From: Chrysopilus asiliformis
Lineage: Eukaryota > Arthropoda > Insecta > Diptera > Rhagionidae
NCBI GenBank assembly: GCA_964034945.1
Contig: OZ035963.1
Coordinates: forward strand, 61,167,182-61,231,181
DNA: 64,000 nt
Direction of reading: 5' to 3'
The position numbers were made by a program, and so were the translations under genes. Shown piece after piece: positions 60,710 to 64,000 of the stretch (positions are counted from its first letter, which is position 1; every line of letters starts with the position of its first letter). Below the pieces are notes generated by a model that saw only the letters and a program-made list of their open reading frames with translations, was not told where the DNA came from and made no database searches.

Positions 60710-61190
60710 CCAAGTAACCAAAAATGTTTAAATACTGGTTACGCGACGGTCGCACAACGTGGGTTGTCAAATGTATGAGGTTAAAAATTGGTGGCTGAGA
60801 CGTCACAGCAACGTTGCTGCGACATTTATGCAGTGATTTTTATTTAGTTTTTTTGTGACCATCGTTATCAAGTAACTGTTGTACAACCGTTTCCGTAAAA
60901 ACTATTTTGAGACCAAGTTTGATAAGGGAATGGAAGTTAGTGGGGGAGGTGAGATAGGGAAGGGGGTTATATCAAACAAAAAACAACAATAATTTTCCGA
61001 TTGGTCACAAAGTAACCGATTTGCGGCCGGTTAGAAATTTGGAATGGGTTTTGTGGCAGTTTAAAATGTTTGGAATTGTCACTGGTTTTATTGCGACCGG
61101 TCACAAGGCTACTGTCACAAAAACTGATTTGCAACTGCTACTTTGCGATCAGGGTCACATTGTAGCTTGAGTTGCAAATTGTTGCTTGGG
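60710..61190. mobile_element. CCCAAGYAACC-ended repeat, copy 2 (inverted)
   Basis: Left CCAAGTAACCAAAAATG; right (reverse complement) CCCAAGCAACAATTTG, then CTACAATGTGACCCTGATC, which equals the left end of copy 1 at 18225. It is therefore the same family in opposite orientation. Confidence 0.72.
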
Positions 61191-61374
61191 CAATTTTCTT
61201 TATAATAACAAAAGACCTTGCGGGTAGCCGTAAGAGAAAGGTAGATTGTACAACATGTCTTTCAAAAAAATGACCGTCAGTACAGCAAATGCACGGAATA
61301 GTTATGATAAACCATATGTTAAACACTTTTTGTGTTTTTTGTCGAAATGGCGCTCCATTTTGCGGACAAACCGC

Positions 61375-61550
61375 AGAAAATCTTCTTTATTTATATGGGG
61401 TGGGGGAAAGGTACGGTCAAATTGAAGTTTGATGTATGGAATAGTTATGTAAAATTATAATATAATACACACTTTTTTCTTTCACAGTTTTCCGATCCAA
61501 TGCAGCGTTTTCAAGAAAATCTCAAAAAATATTTTTATTGTCTGCCTTTT
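61375..61550 (+). repeat. Module-repeat family, single module fragment
   Basis: TATATGGGGTGGGGGAAAGG, GAAGTTTGATGTATGGAATAG and TTCCGATCCAATGCAGCGTT segments match one 146-bp unit of 23930-24727. No microsatellite end. Confidence 0.6.
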
Positions 61551-61602
61551 CGAGCTTTCAATGGAAAAATGATCTCACGAGTATATGCAGTTTTTCCACG
61601 TG

Positions 61603-61965
61603 CCCACCGGTGGTCATTATTTGAATTGCACAGTAGACCGCGTGCTTACGAGTGGGTATTCCGTGGGTGACATTCTGAGACCAACATTTTTTTTTATTTA
61701 TTGTTATTGATTTATTGCAAGTACTACCAATTCCAAGTAAAATAGGTTTACATACTGGGACCAAACTTAATATTTCTCAAAGCTAAATGTATGTAAAAGA
61801 TTCCCGCTGGTGGTCACGATGTCTCGAAATGAAACACGTAGTGTGACCACGGGTGGTTACGTTGTCCCACCATCGACATCCAATAATGACCACCGGTGGT
61901 CACTTGGTCCTCGGTTGGAAAATTAAAATGTTCACCGGTGACCACGTGGCGCTGAATGTGTTAAA
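61603..61965. repeat. Cluster of palindromic GACCACCGGTGGTC motifs
   Basis: Five variants at about 61603, 61804, 61843, 61887 and 61931 of GTGACCACCGGTGGTCAC. The right edge CACGTGGCGCTGAATGTG is followed by TTAA (61961-61964), reminiscent of a piggyBac-like end, but no left partner was found. Confidence 0.6.
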
Positions 61966-62220
61966 GGCGTCCATAACATACGTCACACTAATTTTGAACT
62001 TTGAGCTTCCTTTCACATGAGCCTGCAGGCCTCCGAGTGTAGCGCTGTTCTCGCGTCTGTGCGCGCCCGGTCTTCTTAACCTAGCCTAACCTTCCTTTCA
62101 CCCCCCTTACCCACTTTTTCACAATTTTTCGTGTGAACTTTGGTACCACAGTCACACCACTGCGAATCCTGTTACGCATTTTTTGAATTGCTCCGTAGGG
62201 GGTTATCGTGACGCCAATTT
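61966..62220. mobile_element. Probable ACGTCA-type MITE remnant
   Basis: Left GGCGTCCATAACATACGTCA, a C-rich interior near 62098-62112, and a possible right GGGGGTTATCGTGACGCC. The ends are degraded. Confidence 0.4.
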
Positions 62221-64000
62221 TCGGCGTTTCGTTTTTTTTACTTTTTTCTATTTTTTTTTTATTTTTTATTTTTTTTATTTTTATTTATTTCATTTTTATT
62301 TTTTTAAAAAAGTGGCAAATACCCTTTCAACACTCCTGCACCAAAGAAATATTTTGTCCTTATAATCTGAAATTTTACCAATATGCTAAAATATTTCTCT
62401 GGGTGTGTGTAAAAACGCCCAGAAAAATCCAAATTTCAAAGTGATTTTTTCTCATTCATCAATCTTTTTGTATTGCCTGTAGAAAATTATACAATTTTAG
62501 ACGGTTACACTTTTACTATGATTGCTTGTAAAACCTAGAATTTCACCAGCGGGAAAACATAATTACACACCGTAGCGGCGGACAACTTCTCCCCGACACG
62601 GAACCCTAAACGGAAGTTATTATCAACATAATGTGATGGCCTAATAAAAGATTTTTCTACTCGTACAACTCGAAATTAAATCGCGAAAAATGTGGCCAGA
62701 GGCTTTTAACCTCGGACCCCAATAAAACGTTTTATTTACCAATAAAGGGAGTTTTTTTTTCTGTTTCTGGCGAGAGAATGGTTTTCTTTGTTTGAAAAGG
62801 TATTTTTGTTTATTAATCGCCATAAAACGATAGTGTTCCGCAATTACCTACAGTTGAATCGATTAACAGGTCATGCAAAAAACCCCAAAATTATGGTTTA
62901 ATTGCAGCATAGCCGAAGAAATAATTCCACCGTTTAACAATTCGTCTGTGGGTAATTTGGATACATTTTAGATGATCGATAGGGGGAGTATAATTGTTAA
63001 ACTAGCGATGCTAACACAATATTGTGGTGTTAAAAAAATCAATGAATGAAAGGAGCAGAATAAGGGGTAATTTTACCAAAAATTTAAAACACAATCTTTA
63101 TTTTCACGCAATTTAAAATATTTTGTTATATCAACAGGATTTTTTTTAAACAACCGCTTTTTTAAGGAAAAACAAAAAACCTAAAATAAATTCATCCCCT
63201 TCCAGACACTCATCCATTTTCCAGAATAATAAATCTCAAAAACGTCAAAGTAAAGTCAAAACCATGACGATGAAAATTCAACTTTATTTAGTCAATTCCA
63301 TCCTTTATGTTGAAATTTTCAACACACTCTGTATATTCGATGGGGGCGACACAAGGATATCAGCTTCGGTCGGGAAAACTCTGGAGACGATGACGTGACG
63401 AAATTTTCAAGGGGTGGTGAAATCCCCTGTTCTTCCAAAACCAAGTTTCCAACCGACATGGTAATTCGCAACCCCCCATTTGAAAACACTTGGAAACAAA
63501 ACTAATAAGTAACACAACAATATGGCAAGCAGTGACTCGTGCCGGTTATGTCCTTTAATTGACTTATTAGCGGTGTTTAAAACATAAATGTCTTAATGCG
63601 ATTATAATTCGTCGCCGAATGGTTTGGTTGGTAATAAGGAGAAATCCCTAAAGGACGATGATGTCTCGTCATTTTCCCGAACTCCACCGCAAAATGTTGT
63701 CGCATTTGTTATTGTTGTGTTGATGGTAACGCCATTAAATTTGGAAAGTTCGAAAAAGGGACTAAGTTTTCCCTTTTACCACCGCTTGAATATACGGTAT
63801 AGTTTCGAATATTTCAGGGGTCGGTGGCACTTATTCAGTAATTCCGTGACAAGATTGGTTGCATGTTCCTAAAGATGTCTATAAGAACAGAAATGCAAAC
63901 ATTTTTTTCGGAATTTTAATACAAAATTGATGAGTTATAGAAAGCGAGTGTTCAAAAGGGTTTCGTGCGATTCAATGGGGAGTATTTTTATTCTATTTTT
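62221..64000. other. No gene recognised
   Basis: A T-rich tract (62230-62305) of TTTTTATTT repeats, then A+T-rich sequence to the edge without a supported feature. Confidence 0.5.

Larger units (their letters stand above)
34377..64000. other. 5' flank and/or 5' UTR introns of Fur2; no second gene recognised
   Basis: Nearly 30 kb upstream of the Fur2 start codon. No open frame here matches a protein family I recognise apart from a retrotransposon fragment at 41340-41660. The Fur2 promoter and any non-coding first exon should lie here, but I cannot place them. A less A+T-rich segment at 56825-57646 is one possibility. Confidence 0.5.

Noticed and set aside
1..64000. tRNA, rRNA or CRISPR-like features
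   Set aside because: No tRNA B-box with matching cloverleaf, no rRNA-like block and no regularly spaced direct repeats with unique spacers were seen. tRNAscan-SE would be needed to exclude tRNA genes firmly.

Overview
The window is nuclear DNA from an invertebrate, most likely an insect or other arthropod. It is roughly two-thirds A+T by eye, has very little coding sequence, long introns, and many remnants of DNA transposons, one Helitron-like piece and one non-LTR retrotransposon fragment. Nothing indicates bacterial, organellar or viral sequence.

One protein-coding gene is recognised: the 5' part of a furin-type proprotein convertase on the minus strand, most like insect furin-like protease 2 (Fur2). 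Three in-frame coding exons are joined by phase-0 introns. Exon 1 (33675-34376) holds the start codon, an N-terminal hydrophobic segment and the start of the prodomain. Exon 2 (11679-11783) is a 35-codon exon carrying the internal prodomain cleavage site. Exon 3 (5594-5830) carries the primary autoprocessing site R-K-K-R and ends at the motif that leads into the catalytic domain. The introns are 21.9 kb and 5.8 kb, and a third runs off the left edge with at least 5.6 kb present. The subtilisin-like catalytic domain and P-domain must lie beyond coordinate 1.

The rest is intron (1-33674) or sequence 5' of the start codon (34377-64000), which may hold 5' UTR introns and the promoter. It is a mosaic of repeats. 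With readable target-site duplications there are a hAT-like element (539-1486) containing a nested MITE, a mariner/Tc1-like deletion derivative with a transposase remnant (10247-10808), a piggyBac-like MITE (19913-20143), a pogo-like mini-MITE (34854-34955), a TAA-flanked PIF/Harbinger-like MITE (42814-43290) and a TA-flanked MITE (41795-41997). There are also a Helitron-like 3' end (to 25090), a reverse-transcriptase C-terminal fragment (41340-41660), several foldback elements, and dispersed families that recur within the window.

The most unusual material is a repeat family built from tandem ~146-bp modules ending in a GACAGACAGACGG-type microsatellite, a dispersed degenerate array with the core CCTGCGGCGCAT, and a pair of diverged paralogous segments in which one copy provides the empty site for the piggyBac MITE in the other. 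All calls are from reading the sequence; no database search was run.
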